Of a DNA stretch of 55,265 bases, positions 25,232 to 33,619 are shown in pieces. Position 1 is the first letter of the stretch. Each line of letters starts with the position of its first letter. The stretch comes from Deltaproteobacteria bacterium. Lineage in GTDB: Bacteria > Desulfobacterota > Desulfuromonadia > Desulfuromonadales > BM103. The stretch covers positions 1-55,265 of the forward strand of contig JAJRRB010000093.1 in assembly GCA_024279915.1 (NCBI GenBank). The letters are read 5' to 3'. Under the pieces are notes generated by a model. It was not told the DNA's origin. It did no database searches and saw only the letters and a list, made by a program, of their open reading frames with translations. Position numbers and translations under genes: made by a program.

Positions 25232-28200
25232 TTAATTTTCAAACCGCTCTCCCTCTCGTAGGGACCGTTTAATGCTCTGCTCTGCGTGTTCCCTTAAGCT
25301 TTCGTACAATCGATAAGCCGGGGAATATCGCGGAATCTCTTTAAGTAAGGTCTCTGCCTTTTTCTTCAGCTCTATATCTAATGGAAATGGCTCTCCAACC
25401 GTTCCTGAGCGAACGCCTGATATCGCTGAGCCGATTAAAGCACTTATAGCCCCATCGAGTTTCTCTTTACCGCATTGTTGCGCTTTCTCAAGAAATTGCA
25501 TGGTGAAGGATTGATGCTCAAAGATTACGGAAGGGAGCTCATTTAGTATTTGTGAAATAATGTGAATGTCTTCTGAAGAAGCCATTCCCAGCCAGTTTTG
25601 AAGGAAGCTAACTAACTCAGCATCAAAGGGTTTAAACATAGCTTCGAAAAGTTTGGCCGCGTTGTCCATGAACATATAACCTTCTTTCCCTGTCTTCATC
25701 CATTGAGCAACTTGACGAAGGAGAGAGTCGCATTCCGGTGATTCACGGAAACGTAGAGGGACATTGTTGTATGGCCCGTAATTGCATGGGCGGTATTTCC
25801 AGTCTTGTATTTTCTCAGTGTGTTCAACTCTAGCCATGAAGAATGTTGCCGTTCGATTTGCATGGCTTTTTGAGCTTTCGGACAAAAAGGTTTCAACCCA
25901 ATAGCCATCAAGTTCTGACAGCCTCATTAGTTTATTAAGAAAGCAATCAATGTCTTCTTTAGTGAGGGTGTGAAAGGGAATAATTTCACCGTGACAAAAC
26001 AAAGCCAATGTGTCGTCTGCAACACTGCTTGACATCCCAATATCAACCTTTTTTAGTAGGTCAATTGCAAGTCTTTGGTCGTTCTTTGCCAGAACACGCA
26101 CTGCATTAACAGCACTCCTGGCAATCCGTTCGTCACTTGTCATAAGAACGTTCTGTAAAAGTGTGAGGTCCTTAGATCCATAGTCTTCTTTTTTGAAGTT
26201 CAACCGGCTATATGCGTTAGCTACCGCAGCAATAAGGTCAAGAGACTTCGTCTCGATAAAACGGGCTGCGATATCCAACGCGTTGTCGTGATCTTCACTC
26301 AAAAGTTTTGCAAGAGCCATGTCAGCAAACTTCATTGTTCTGGAAGAAGGGTTTTCGATGGCATCTGTGACTGTAGCTTTTGCAATAGAAATATCTGTAT
26401 TTATTAGGTGGCCGTAAAGGGTGAATGGGGATCGGTTCCCATTTCCAAAATTGAGTTCTATGTGAGAAAGAATTTCTTCTAAGAAGACACGTAGATGCTC
26501 GCCGTTGGGGTAGGTGGCAAGGAGATCGGTAGCAAGTGAATCTAGATGGGTATCCCATTCTCTTTGACTACGTTCAAAGTCTTCCCGTTCGCGGAGTCGA
26601 CCATATCCGTCTATCAAAGCCAAGGTAGTACGGAACGTTAGTGAATTAGGGAGTGCTCTGTTGATTCTCTTTGCGATTGGCGTCGTTGTTTTGTTTTTTG
26701 CGAAGTTTGCATGCCATGAAACCGAACGAGTAATTTCGATCAGAACCAGTGGGTCAAGAGTTTCTTCCTGTGTCGCTTGTTCAATATTCTTTAATGTTTT
26801 TACAAAAGCTTTTTCCCAAGATTTGTGATGCTTTGTGTCTCCTGACCTTGAGTAGTATCGGAGGCCTTCACTCAGAAACCGTGCGGCCGAAACTGCGACC
26901 TTCGTTGTAGACGATGAAAGCAATTTTATGGTCGTATCAATGACTTTGTCTCTTAGTGGCGCAACAAACAAATAGGTGACAGGGGCGTTGGTAAACGAAA
27001 AGCTTCGTCCCTCTGATTTCGTGATGCTCACTTCGGTTGCAAGGATGTTCTTCAGTATATCGAAGGGAGTGTAGATGTGGTTCCATGAATCGTCATCCTT
27101 TATAAGCGCGATTGCAAAATCAACTACTGCCTCGTTGTATTCGAACGGCTTGTTTTGCTCTACAGCACACATCTCGGCAAGGACGCGTATTGCATGCTCT
27201 GGATGCTGACTTAGTTGTCTGTTGTCATCCTTCCCGAGCTGCCAGAGTAATTCGCAGGCAGGTCGCAAATGATCAAAATTGTATGCTGCATATTTGATGA
27301 TATGTGGTAGCTGGGAGAGGTAAGAATCTTCTCTCATTAGCTGCTCAGCAAAGGCCAGAGCTCTGTCTGGTTGGTAGTATGCAACGGCGGTAACAGCCCC
27401 TATGTATGGGTCTGCGTATTTAGAGTGTGGTTTTAACCTCTGCCATATGCCATCCATCAGTTTGCTGTTTCTTGGATAGCCATCGGCACGTCGCCAATCG
27501 AGTTTCCCGAGATTAAGCAGAATGTTTTTAATGTGGGTGTCGCTAGCGCTATCGAATACGACTTCTGCATATCCGGTGGATGCACCGTTATGTCCTATGC
27601 ATGAGTCCTCAATGACAAAATCGGCGAGAAGGTCAGGCGATAACCTATATTGCCCGCCACGCTTGAACAGTACGCCCGCGTTTGTGAGAAGAAGAATCAG
27701 TCGGTTCACTTCGTGGGTGCGTATCCCCTCAACTTTATCTACAATTGTGGCAACTGAATTGTCGTCAGGATGAAAAGGCTGAATCAGTGCGAGCACTTTG
27801 AGCAATTTTCGGATAGGCTCTTCGTCACCCTTGCTCCCAATGTCCCCGGCAATAATGTCTCGAAATTTCCCAAAAATGGTGGTGTGGAATTTTTCTTCGT
27901 TCTTCAGGAGTTCTAGGTGGTTGATCTTCTCGGTGGCAACAATCTGTGAACCGATTACGGTTGCAAGTGGGCAGTCTAACGTAAGGCCTGCGATATGTTC
28001 TGCCGCACTTTCAGGGCCATTGAATTCTTTGAGTACGATGGAAGCCAGCTCCGTCGCTTGAACAATAGTAAGTGGATCAAGTTTTATCGTATCAATAGTA
28101 TCCCCGCATAGGGCGAAGCTGCTTGCTTGTGCTTTTATATAGACAAGACCATAGGGGCGGAATACGAGAAGGAGTTTCGCATCGTTAGTGGGCGACGCTA

Positions 28201-29257
28201 CATATTGAAATAGAGGGTGTAGATTGCTCTCATCATGTGCATCGTCTACGACCAGAAGCTTTTTCACTTTACCGAGGTCTTCCAGGCTCTTTTCGGTAAT
28301 TTCATTGCGCGGTGAAAGAAAGCTGATTTGAACTGATTTATTCGCGTCCTGATAAGTTTCAATCGCTTCCTTAAGAACGCGAGACTTCCCTGCTCCGCCC
28401 GCACCCACTAGAAGGATGGCTTGTTTCTTAGTGTCAGATAGGGCTGTGACTACGTCTTGAGGTTCTTGTGTCCTCCCAACAAGATTCCACTTGTGACTGA
28501 ATACGCTTCCTACCGCCATGAATGGGGCAAAGAATTCAGTAGGCGTTTGCCATGGGCCTGCTTCTCTCTCTCCAAGCAACGCAAGGCGTTGCCCCGGAAA
28601 GAAGATGTCAACAAGTTTGATTTGCTCGCTTTTGGTTAGGTTTTGTCTTATTTCGCGAGAGATATCTTCTGTGTCCCAGATTGTCCACGACTGGTGTAGC
28701 CGAATTGCTGTGCGGGCTTGCGGGCTCGCAACTCGTGAGAGAAGCAAAAACTTTTTATCCGCCTCTCTGATGTGTTGTGCTGCTGCCTCGTGGACATCTT
28801 TCGGGCCGAATTGTTGTACGCGTTTGCATTGAAAGGTGTAGACATCTTCGTTTGGAAAGATCGCATCTATGTCGATCCCCTCTTGAGTATGTCCTGTGCC
28901 GCCAGCGCGGTTTACTTCTGCGGTGGGATACCTCTTTGCCAAAAAATAAAAACAAAAGCGCTCAAAACTGTCTGGGTTGAGTGCGCTAACAGGGAAGGGC
29001 TGATCGAAAGGCGATGTGGTTGCCTTGTGGATGTATCCAGCAGCCGATAAGAGCTTGCTGGCGTCGGTATTCAGGGTTGCCGCAATTAATGGTATTTGCT
29101 TATCTCGTGGACGTGAGAGGCCTGACTCCCAGCGGCTAATTGTTTGCTGGGTAGTCTTGAGAAGTTTGGCGAGCTCTAACTGCTTAGTGATCCCAGCTTC
29201 CTGGCGAAGGCCTGTAAGCAAAATTCCAAAATCCTTGTACTGCGCCTTGTCTTTCAT
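25232..29257 (-). CDS. HTH-Mrr-STAND NTPase, Avs-like defence protein
   Basis: This 1341-aa protein starts at 29257 (MKDKAQYKDF, with AAAGGTGG ahead); the frame extends 20 codons upstream without a ribosome site. Domains in order are an XRE-type HTH (about 8-70: LAKLLKTTQQTISRWESGLSRP), a Mrr-type PD-(D/E)XK nuclease (about 90-205, GIDIDA at 127-132 and QCK at 143-145), a STAND NTPase with P-loop GAGGAGKS (285-292) and Walker B LLVVDDAHD (334-342), and about 850 residues of helical repeats as a sensor. Known Avs proteins combine an N-terminal Mrr nuclease, a STAND ATPase and a C-terminal phage-protein sensor. The extra HTH is unusual and could bind its own promoter or DNA. Antiphage function is inferred. 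Confidence 0.85.
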   Translation of the reverse strand: MKDKAQYKDFGILLTGLRQEAGITKQLELAKLLKTTQQTISRWESGLSRPRDKQIPLIAATLNTDASKLLSAAGYIHKATTSPFDQPFPVSALNPDSFERFCFYFLAKRYPTAEVNRAGGTGHTQEGIDIDAIFPNEDVYTFQCKRVQQFGPKDVHEAAAQHIREADKKFLLLSRVASPQARTAIRLHQSWTIWDTEDISREIRQNLTKSEQIKLVDIFFPGQRLALLGEREAGPWQTPTEFFAPFMAVGSVFSHKWNLVGRTQEPQDVVTALSDTKKQAILLVGAGGAGKSRVLKEAIETYQDANKSVQISFLSPRNEITEKSLEDLGKVKKLLVVDDAHDESNLHPLFQYVASPTNDAKLLLVFRPYGLVYIKAQASSFALCGDTIDTIKLDPLTIVQATELASIVLKEFNGPESAAEHIAGLTLDCPLATVIGSQIVATEKINHLELLKNEEKFHTTIFGKFRDIIAGDIGSKGDEEPIRKLLKVLALIQPFHPDDNSVATIVDKVEGIRTHEVNRLILLLTNAGVLFKRGGQYRLSPDLLADFVIEDSCIGHNGASTGYAEVVFDSASDTHIKNILLNLGKLDWRRADGYPRNSKLMDGIWQRLKPHSKYADPYIGAVTAVAYYQPDRALAFAEQLMREDSYLSQLPHIIKYAAYNFDHLRPACELLWQLGKDDNRQLSQHPEHAIRVLAEMCAVEQNKPFEYNEAVVDFAIALIKDDDSWNHIYTPFDILKNILATEVSITKSEGRSFSFTNAPVTYLFVAPLRDKVIDTTIKLLSSSTTKVAVSAARFLSEGLRYYSRSGDTKHHKSWEKAFVKTLKNIEQATQEETLDPLVLIEITRSVSWHANFAKNKTTTPIAKRINRALPNSLTFRTTLALIDGYGRLREREDFERSQREWDTHLDSLATDLLATYPNGEHLRVFLEEILSHIELNFGNGNRSPFTLYGHLINTDISIAKATVTDAIENPSSRTMKFADMALAKLLSEDHDNALDIAARFIETKSLDLIAAVANAYSRLNFKKEDYGSKDLTLLQNVLMTSDERIARSAVNAVRVLAKNDQRLAIDLLKKVDIGMSSSVADDTLALFCHGEIIPFHTLTKEDIDCFLNKLMRLSELDGYWVETFLSESSKSHANRTATFFMARVEHTEKIQDWKYRPCNYGPYNNVPLRFRESPECDSLLRQVAQWMKTGKEGYMFMDNAAKLFEAMFKPFDAELVSFLQNWLGMASSEDIHIISQILNELPSVIFEHQSFTMQFLEKAQQCGKEKLDGAISALIGSAISGVRSGTVGEPFPLDIELKKKAETLLKEIPRYSPAYRLYESLREHAEQSIKRSLREGERFEN

Positions 29258-29425
29258 ACACACCACCTTTGTTCGAGAATTGAAACACATTATATGTGTG
29301 CGAAAACTTATTGTCAAGCTGAAAGCTAAGAAGTTCTTTGATCAATATTAAATGTGGCGATGGAGATTGATGAAGCGTCCTGTGAAATATTGGGTTGGGG
29401 TCTCCTCGTCGGAAGGGGCTTAACG

Positions 29426-29440
29426 TTCGGCGCGCCGAAG
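29426..29440. repeat. CGGCGCGCCG palindrome, copy 4
   Basis: TTCGGCGCGCCGAAG repeats copies 1 and 2 except for G instead of C at the outer left base. It lies in the divergent intergenic space upstream of both the STAND gene and the 29604 gene. Confidence 0.85.
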
Positions 29441-29603
29441 TTTCGGCGGCGATTCTGGGGTCAGGTTTCCATTCGCTGGCTTTTGCTTTGTGGCATGGAA
29501 TTTACTGAAATGCTTGTATGCATAGGAGCGCTTCTATTACAATCACCTAATCGACATTCTGCTTTTGATTCACCCTTGTATTTGCCTTTTAGGGGTAATT
29601 TAA

Positions 29604-30803
29604 ATGACACACGGGATCACTCCTTCAGAAAAATTTGTCGCTAGTCTTTGTGGAAGGTCATTTCTGCGGTTGTGGACGCACCCCAATCCGCAAGGGAAGA
29701 AAGGGAAGGAACTTTGCGACTGTTTAATTGTGTGTGGCCCTCATATAGTAATCATTTCTGTAAAGGAAAATGAATACAAAGACACTGGAGACAAGACTGG
29801 CTGGGAACGATGGATAAAGGCTGCCATCGATAAATCATCATCACAGATATGGGGCGCAGAGCGTTGGCTTAATACGGTAGATGAAGTAGTGCGGCATGAT
29901 GGTCGGATCATCACATTGCCGGAAAGAGGTGAAAGACAATATCACCGGATATCAGTTTCATTGGGCGGTAACGGTCACGTGCCGCTTAAGTGGGGCGATC
30001 TGGGCAACGGGTTTGTGCATGTGTTTGATGAATATAGCGTTGGTGCTGTATTCAGTGCTCTCGACACCATTACCGATTTTGTAGAATTCCTTAACGCCAG
30101 CGAAAATTTACTTGCTACGGGTGCCAGACTTTTGTTTGCTGGTGGAGGTATGGAGGACCTCATAGCTCTTTATTTGATGAATGGTCACACCTTTAAGACC
30201 TCGCCGGGCTCAGATTGTCATCCTGATATGTTGGTGCTTTTAGCTGATTTGTGGAAGGGGTTTTCTGAGTCTGATGAATTCAACGAGCTTCATACTGATC
30301 AAAACAGTTCTTATATATGGGATCGCCTAATTGAACATTACGCAACCGACCTACTCACTGCTGGAATGTTCGATATGCACAGTAAGGAAGTAACTGATAA
30401 TGAGTTGGCCTTGGTTACAATAGCCTTGCAGCCGCGAGCCTGCCGAATGGCTCTTGCTGAGTCATTTATGGAGTTTCTTCAGAAGCCTGAACTGAAAGTG
30501 GCCGCACGAGCTGTGAAGGGTTACGCAGATACGGCTTTTGTGTTTCTTGCCGGGAAGAGTTCCGATAGGGAGTACAGAGCAAAGAAGTTGTATATGAGGT
30601 GCTTAGTTGTTCGAGGCAGGCTACCTGGGATTATGACTGTAGTGGGCATTGCTACTGACCATCCTGGCACTTCAGAAGTTGGTTACTCCTCCGATATATT
30701 GTACCTGTACATGCCAGAGTGGACGCAAGAACAAGAAAGGCTAGTTGCCGGTATTCAGACCGACTTGGGTTACTTTCAGAATGTTAACTGGGCAAAAGCC
30801 TAG
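29604..30803 (+). CDS. Putative PD-(D/E)XK-fold protein
   Basis: The N-terminus of this 399-aa protein contains FLRLWTHPNPQGKKGKELCDCLIVCGPHIVIISVKENEY, which fits the restriction-endonuclease-like pattern E...D-(hydrophobic strand)-...-(hydrophobic strand)-x-K. Here E is in KEL, D in CDCLIV and K in SVKE at about residues 36-54. The remaining 330 residues are helical and unrecognised. It is transcribed divergently from the HTH-Mrr-STAND gene and sits at the right end of the element with a decayed PIN-like gene. It may be a defence nuclease or sensor. The nuclease call rests only on a short motif. Confidence 0.6.
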   Translation: MTHGITPSEKFVASLCGRSFLRLWTHPNPQGKKGKELCDCLIVCGPHIVIISVKENEYKDTGDKTGWERWIKAAIDKSSSQIWGAERWLNTVDEVVRHDGRIITLPERGERQYHRISVSLGGNGHVPLKWGDLGNGFVHVFDEYSVGAVFSALDTITDFVEFLNASENLLATGARLLFAGGGMEDLIALYLMNGHTFKTSPGSDCHPDMLVLLADLWKGFSESDEFNELHTDQNSSYIWDRLIEHYATDLLTAGMFDMHSKEVTDNELALVTIALQPRACRMALAESFMEFLQKPELKVAARAVKGYADTAFVFLAGKSSDREYRAKKLYMRCLVVRGRLPGIMTVVGIATDHPGTSEVGYSSDILYLYMPEWTQEQERLVAGIQTDLGYFQNVNWAKA

Positions 30804-31154
30804 GTTTTTAATGAAATGAAAGAAGAAATCAAAATAAATTATAGATATCAAAAACAAAAGGAGCTTCACGAAGAGACAAAGAAATATAAAATTTTTTATC
30901 TCGATCTTAACTTTTGGATATGGCTCAGTAACGTTCACTTTGGTCGTAATAGCGATTCCGAACACTGTTAGCCTCTATGAGGTGATCATTGAGCTAGTTG
31001 AAGCAGAAATCGTTATATGCCCTCTCAGCCCAATTGTGTTCGACGAACTGTTAAAGCAAGCTGGTGAGCCTGAGTTCCTGAAGTTAGTAGCGTTTATAGA
31101 GAAAATGTCCCAAAATGTCATTACGGTGACTGAGTCTCTCGGGTCTTCTTATCT

Positions 31155-31170
31155 TCCGCGGCGCGCCATA
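31155..31170 (+). repeat. attR: 16-bp copy of tRNA-Arg 3' end
   Basis: TCCGCGGCGCGCCATA is an exact match to 1611-1626. There is no tRNA upstream of this copy, so it is the element's right junction. A terminator follows immediately, as expected downstream of the original tRNA-Arg. Confidence 0.75.
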
Positions 31171-31175
31171 CAAAT

Positions 31176-31211
31176 AAAGGCCTCAGCACTTTTCAGTGTT
31201 GAGGCCTTTTT
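31176..31211 (+). terminator. Terminator after attR (likely the original tRNA-Arg terminator)
   Basis: AAAGGCCTCAGCACT pairs with AGTGTTGAGGCCTTT (one G-T wobble) across TTTC, followed by TTTTGT. After element excision it would follow the tRNA directly. Confidence 0.85.
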
Positions 31212-31242
31212 GTATAAGTAGCCACATAGTAGCCAAGATAGG

Positions 31243-32241
31243 TTAGTTTATTGAGTTGCTGAGTGCAATGCCGAGATCACTAAAAATAAAATTCAGTTCT
31301 TCTCTGAGACTTTCAAATGGCCAATTTCTATCTACCTCATGCGCAGCATTAGCGACTAAATAATACAGTATGAGGACCGTTGGCTGTCGAAAAAGGAACA
31401 GCGTCCCACGTCGTTCTCGAATACGCGTAGTTATGAACGCTCTTGATGAAATGAAACTGTTGAGGTCTTGCTGGTCTAGCTCCTGGTATAGACTGCGGTA
31501 TGCATCAAGAATTGAGTAATTAAGATCGATGTCTGGTTCTGTCGCCACATCCGCAAAGGTGATGCTATATAAACCAGTTAAATAATCACTCCACGAGTTC
31601 CGGAGTTGATTTGCCTTTTTAAGTTCTTCGATAGTCTGGCAAAACAGGTCATCGGTTGTTTCCATTAATGCCATGCTTCTGGCAACTAGTCTTTCGGATT
31701 TTTTGGGAACAACTCCGGAGGGCTTATAAATATTATCATGAACTATTTCTGCGTACGCATGCTGAAGGAGAGTGCGTATCTGAATTTCACACGCGGTTTT
31801 GTCGGGAACCACAACTTCTCCACAGTTAATATCTCCGTTAGCTCGAAGTACATAGTGGATTGACTGATAGTCGAAAAGGGTAGGTGCATTCTCGATCTCT
31901 TCATAGAAATCTTTGTCAAGCGAGGCTGACCATAATGTAGAGTTCAGAATTACTCGAGACACCAACTCAAGGTCATCACGAATCAACACAACAAATCTTG
32001 CCCCGACTAAATCTGTCATTTCTTGGGCTGGGTCGGCGTATCTTTTGCGCGCAAGTTTGCCAATTGCAGATTCAATGGTCTTTGCACGAGGAGTCGACTC
32101 AATTTTTAAGAACGAAGAAAAACGTTTTTCTCCAAGCTCACGTTCAAGGGCAGACTTAACCTCTGTGACAATACGCTCTCCCCACGCTTTAAGCGCAGGC
32201 TGTATGTCTTCCAGATATGTTTGAAAAGATTCGAAACTCAT
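31243..32241 (-). CDS. RelA/SpoT-domain protein (nucleotide pyrophosphokinase-like)
   Basis: This 332-aa protein has a RelA_SpoT synthetase domain in its first 170 residues: STPRAKTIESAIGKLARK (the R-x-K-S-Sxx-K type entry), MTDLVGARFVVLI (D-x-G-R), FDYQSIHYVLR (the substrate Tyr and SIH) and CEIQIRTLLQHAYAEIVHD (E-x-Q-x-R-T). The C-terminal half is a helical, unrecognised domain. No hydrolase HD domain is present. Such stand-alone synthetases make (p)ppGpp or (p)ppApp, or modify tRNA. Its ATG overlaps the end of the NdpA-like gene by four bases. A toxin or abortive-infection effector role, as in toxSAS/CapRel systems, is an inference. Confidence 0.85.
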   Translation of the reverse strand: MSFESFQTYLEDIQPALKAWGERIVTEVKSALERELGEKRFSSFLKIESTPRAKTIESAIGKLARKRYADPAQEMTDLVGARFVVLIRDDLELVSRVILNSTLWSASLDKDFYEEIENAPTLFDYQSIHYVLRANGDINCGEVVVPDKTACEIQIRTLLQHAYAEIVHDNIYKPSGVVPKKSERLVARSMALMETTDDLFCQTIEELKKANQLRNSWSDYLTGLYSITFADVATEPDIDLNYSILDAYRSLYQELDQQDLNSFISSRAFITTRIRERRGTLFLFRQPTVLILYYLVANAAHEVDRNWPFESLREELNFIFSDLGIALSNSIN

Positions 32242-33299
32242 TCTTGTGTCTCAATTGCTCCGTTTATTCTTACTATTGTATAGTCTGCGTGTTCTTCGTC
32301 AACCGTTACAAGTTGGTGAAGTTGGTCTGACGGTGCTGTTAACTTTACGCCACTCCTAAACTTCATCTGTTGTGGTCGTCTAAGTCTGCTTTGGATGTAT
32401 TCTAAGCTTTTCGAGAATGCCGCCTGCGGAACACCTTTACTCGTCATATAGTCGATGTACTCGCCACGAACATTTTCATCGAGATAAGAATCCGCAAATT
32501 GTTCAGTTTGAAGCGTGGCTCTATTACTTCTTAGTTCTGTCCTCAATGCCTCGAATAACGATACTTTTTGCTCTTGATCGGCCTGAAGGGTATTAATAAA
32601 GTCACGGGAGTTTTCGAAAAATTCTTGAGTGAGTCTTTTGTCTGAAGTCAGAATTTCCATGCCAAGGAACGTTGAGTAGAAATAGTGTGCAGCGTTTCTT
32701 GTCTCATTCATTGTAAGTAGGTGATCGAAAAGAAAAGTTTCGTAGTCAGTAGGATCAAACATACCAGACCCAGCTGGTGGGTTTGTCACGACGTTATGAA
32801 GGAAACCAACTTTGTAGAGTCTCTGAGAAGGGGTCAAAAACAAGTCTCTCAAGTATTCGAAGCCCTCATTGCTCTCAGCGAAACCATCCTGAAGCTCTGC
32901 TTTAATTACCGCTAAATAGGGCCAAGAGCTTGCTCCTGCTCTACCAGCAATGAAAATTAACTTGCTTGCGCTAAGGTCTTTGTTTGATTGAATCCTCGCA
33001 AGCTCAAGAGCAAGCGCTCCCGTAGTTGCAATAAAATCATCATCACGCGAACGCATTGCCGAAGCGGCTTGTTGAAAAAATGACCCTTGAGAATCATTAG
33101 CAATCGACATGCCTAGCCCGTGAGACCTATGACCTAAGGCTTCTGTTATCCTGACTTGAAAAGCGTATAAGGCATCAACAGGTAATTGGACTAAAGCTGT
33201 CCCGTATCTTGGGGCGACTGGCTGTCTGTTCTCGTCCCTCTTGAAAACATGATGTACGATGATTCTCTCTACGGTTAAGCCCTGTAGATCAATAGCCAT
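32238..33299 (-). CDS. Nucleoid-associated protein NdpA/YejK-like
   Basis: This 353-aa protein fits PF04245 (37-kDa nucleoid-associated protein). Features are VERIIVHHVFKR at the start, the SKLIFIAGRAGASSWPYLAVIK segment, the middle FDPTDYETFLFDHLLTMNE and the C-terminal QFADSYLDENVRGEYIDYM followed by RRPQQMKFRSGVKLTAP. YejK-like proteins bind DNA, and some relatives occur in defence contexts. It is first in a two-gene operon with the RelA/SpoT protein, with an ATGA overlap, so it may act as sensor or antitoxin for that enzyme. AGGAGG-type signal (GAGGTTCG) precedes the ATG. Confidence 0.75.
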   Translation of the reverse strand: MAIDLQGLTVERIIVHHVFKRDENRQPVAPRYGTALVQLPVDALYAFQVRITEALGHRSHGLGMSIANDSQGSFFQQAASAMRSRDDDFIATTGALALELARIQSNKDLSASKLIFIAGRAGASSWPYLAVIKAELQDGFAESNEGFEYLRDLFLTPSQRLYKVGFLHNVVTNPPAGSGMFDPTDYETFLFDHLLTMNETRNAAHYFYSTFLGMEILTSDKRLTQEFFENSRDFINTLQADQEQKVSLFEALRTELRSNRATLQTEQFADSYLDENVRGEYIDYMTSKGVPQAAFSKSLEYIQSRLRRPQQMKFRSGVKLTAPSDQLHQLVTVDEEHADYTIVRINGAIETQE

Positions 33300-33619
33300 T
33301 CGAACCTCCTGTGTACTATTTAAAGCTGACGGGATATGTCACAAAAGAACAATTCGACAAAAAACCGCCGGTCAACATATTGTCGACAGTGACGGTTTAT
33401 TTTTTAAATTAAATTTTGAACTGAAAATAGCTCATCCCCACTCCCCAAATGGCTCAAGCATGCAGCGCGCAAAGCTTATATCGTTTTTTATGTTAAGTCA
33501 AAGAGGCAGCCCCTGAAATCTTCAACGAATGATCAAAAAGTGGTTGTCTTCTCCTTTATTTGTTGCTAGCCTAGTTTTTGGACCCACTCTACTTTATAGT
33601 CACATAGGCGAGAGGACGT
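33300..33619. other. Divergent promoter region
   Basis: This interval of about 320 bases separates the NdpA/RelA operon (left) from the WYL-Wadjet operon (right). It contains an imperfect inverted repeat AACCG ... CGGTT around 33363-33397 followed by a T-rich stretch, and AT-rich DNA near 33400. It must hold both promoters and probably the operator of the WYL regulator, but I could not identify a clear palindrome. Confidence 0.5.

Larger units (their letters stand above)
1611..31170. mobile_element. Pipolin-like integrated element in tRNA-Arg
   Basis: The boundaries are the 16-bp direct repeats of the tRNA-Arg 3' end. The core (9829-24744) contains a family B DNA polymerase with piPolB-type motifs, two paralogous tyrosine recombinases, RadC, DUF2787, XRE and ParB-like proteins and several unknown small genes. 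The outer parts are cargo: a NACHT-FGE protein, a radical SAM/B12 enzyme and a dehydrogenase/DDAH pair on the left, and a HTH-Mrr-STAND protein plus a nuclease-like protein on the right. Established knowledge: pipolins are tRNA-integrated elements carrying primer-independent PolB and tyrosine recombinases. Placing this element there is an inference from motifs. Frameshifts in polB and the second integrase suggest partial decay. No relaxase or type IV secretion genes are seen. Confidence 0.7.
30816..31221 (+). pseudogene. Decayed PIN-like gene ending at attR
   Basis: A first frame (30816-30971) encodes YKIFYLDLNFWIWLSNVHFG, a strand plus helix like the start of PIN-domain proteins, and stops. 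Another frame (from about 30955) continues with SLYEVIIELVEAEIVICPLSPIVFDELLKQ, which matches the expected next part. One frameshift at about 30955-30970 explains the split. The second frame then runs into the attR repeat at 31155 and ends in the terminator, so the C-terminal part is missing. Confidence 0.55.

Noticed and set aside
1611-31170. Conjugative (ICE) machinery inside the element
   Set aside because: No relaxase, coupling protein or type IV secretion genes were recognised, so self-transfer is not claimed.
33259-33516. 85-aa ORF in the divergent promoter region
   Set aside because: Overlaps the NdpA-like start antisense, no ribosome site, no domain.
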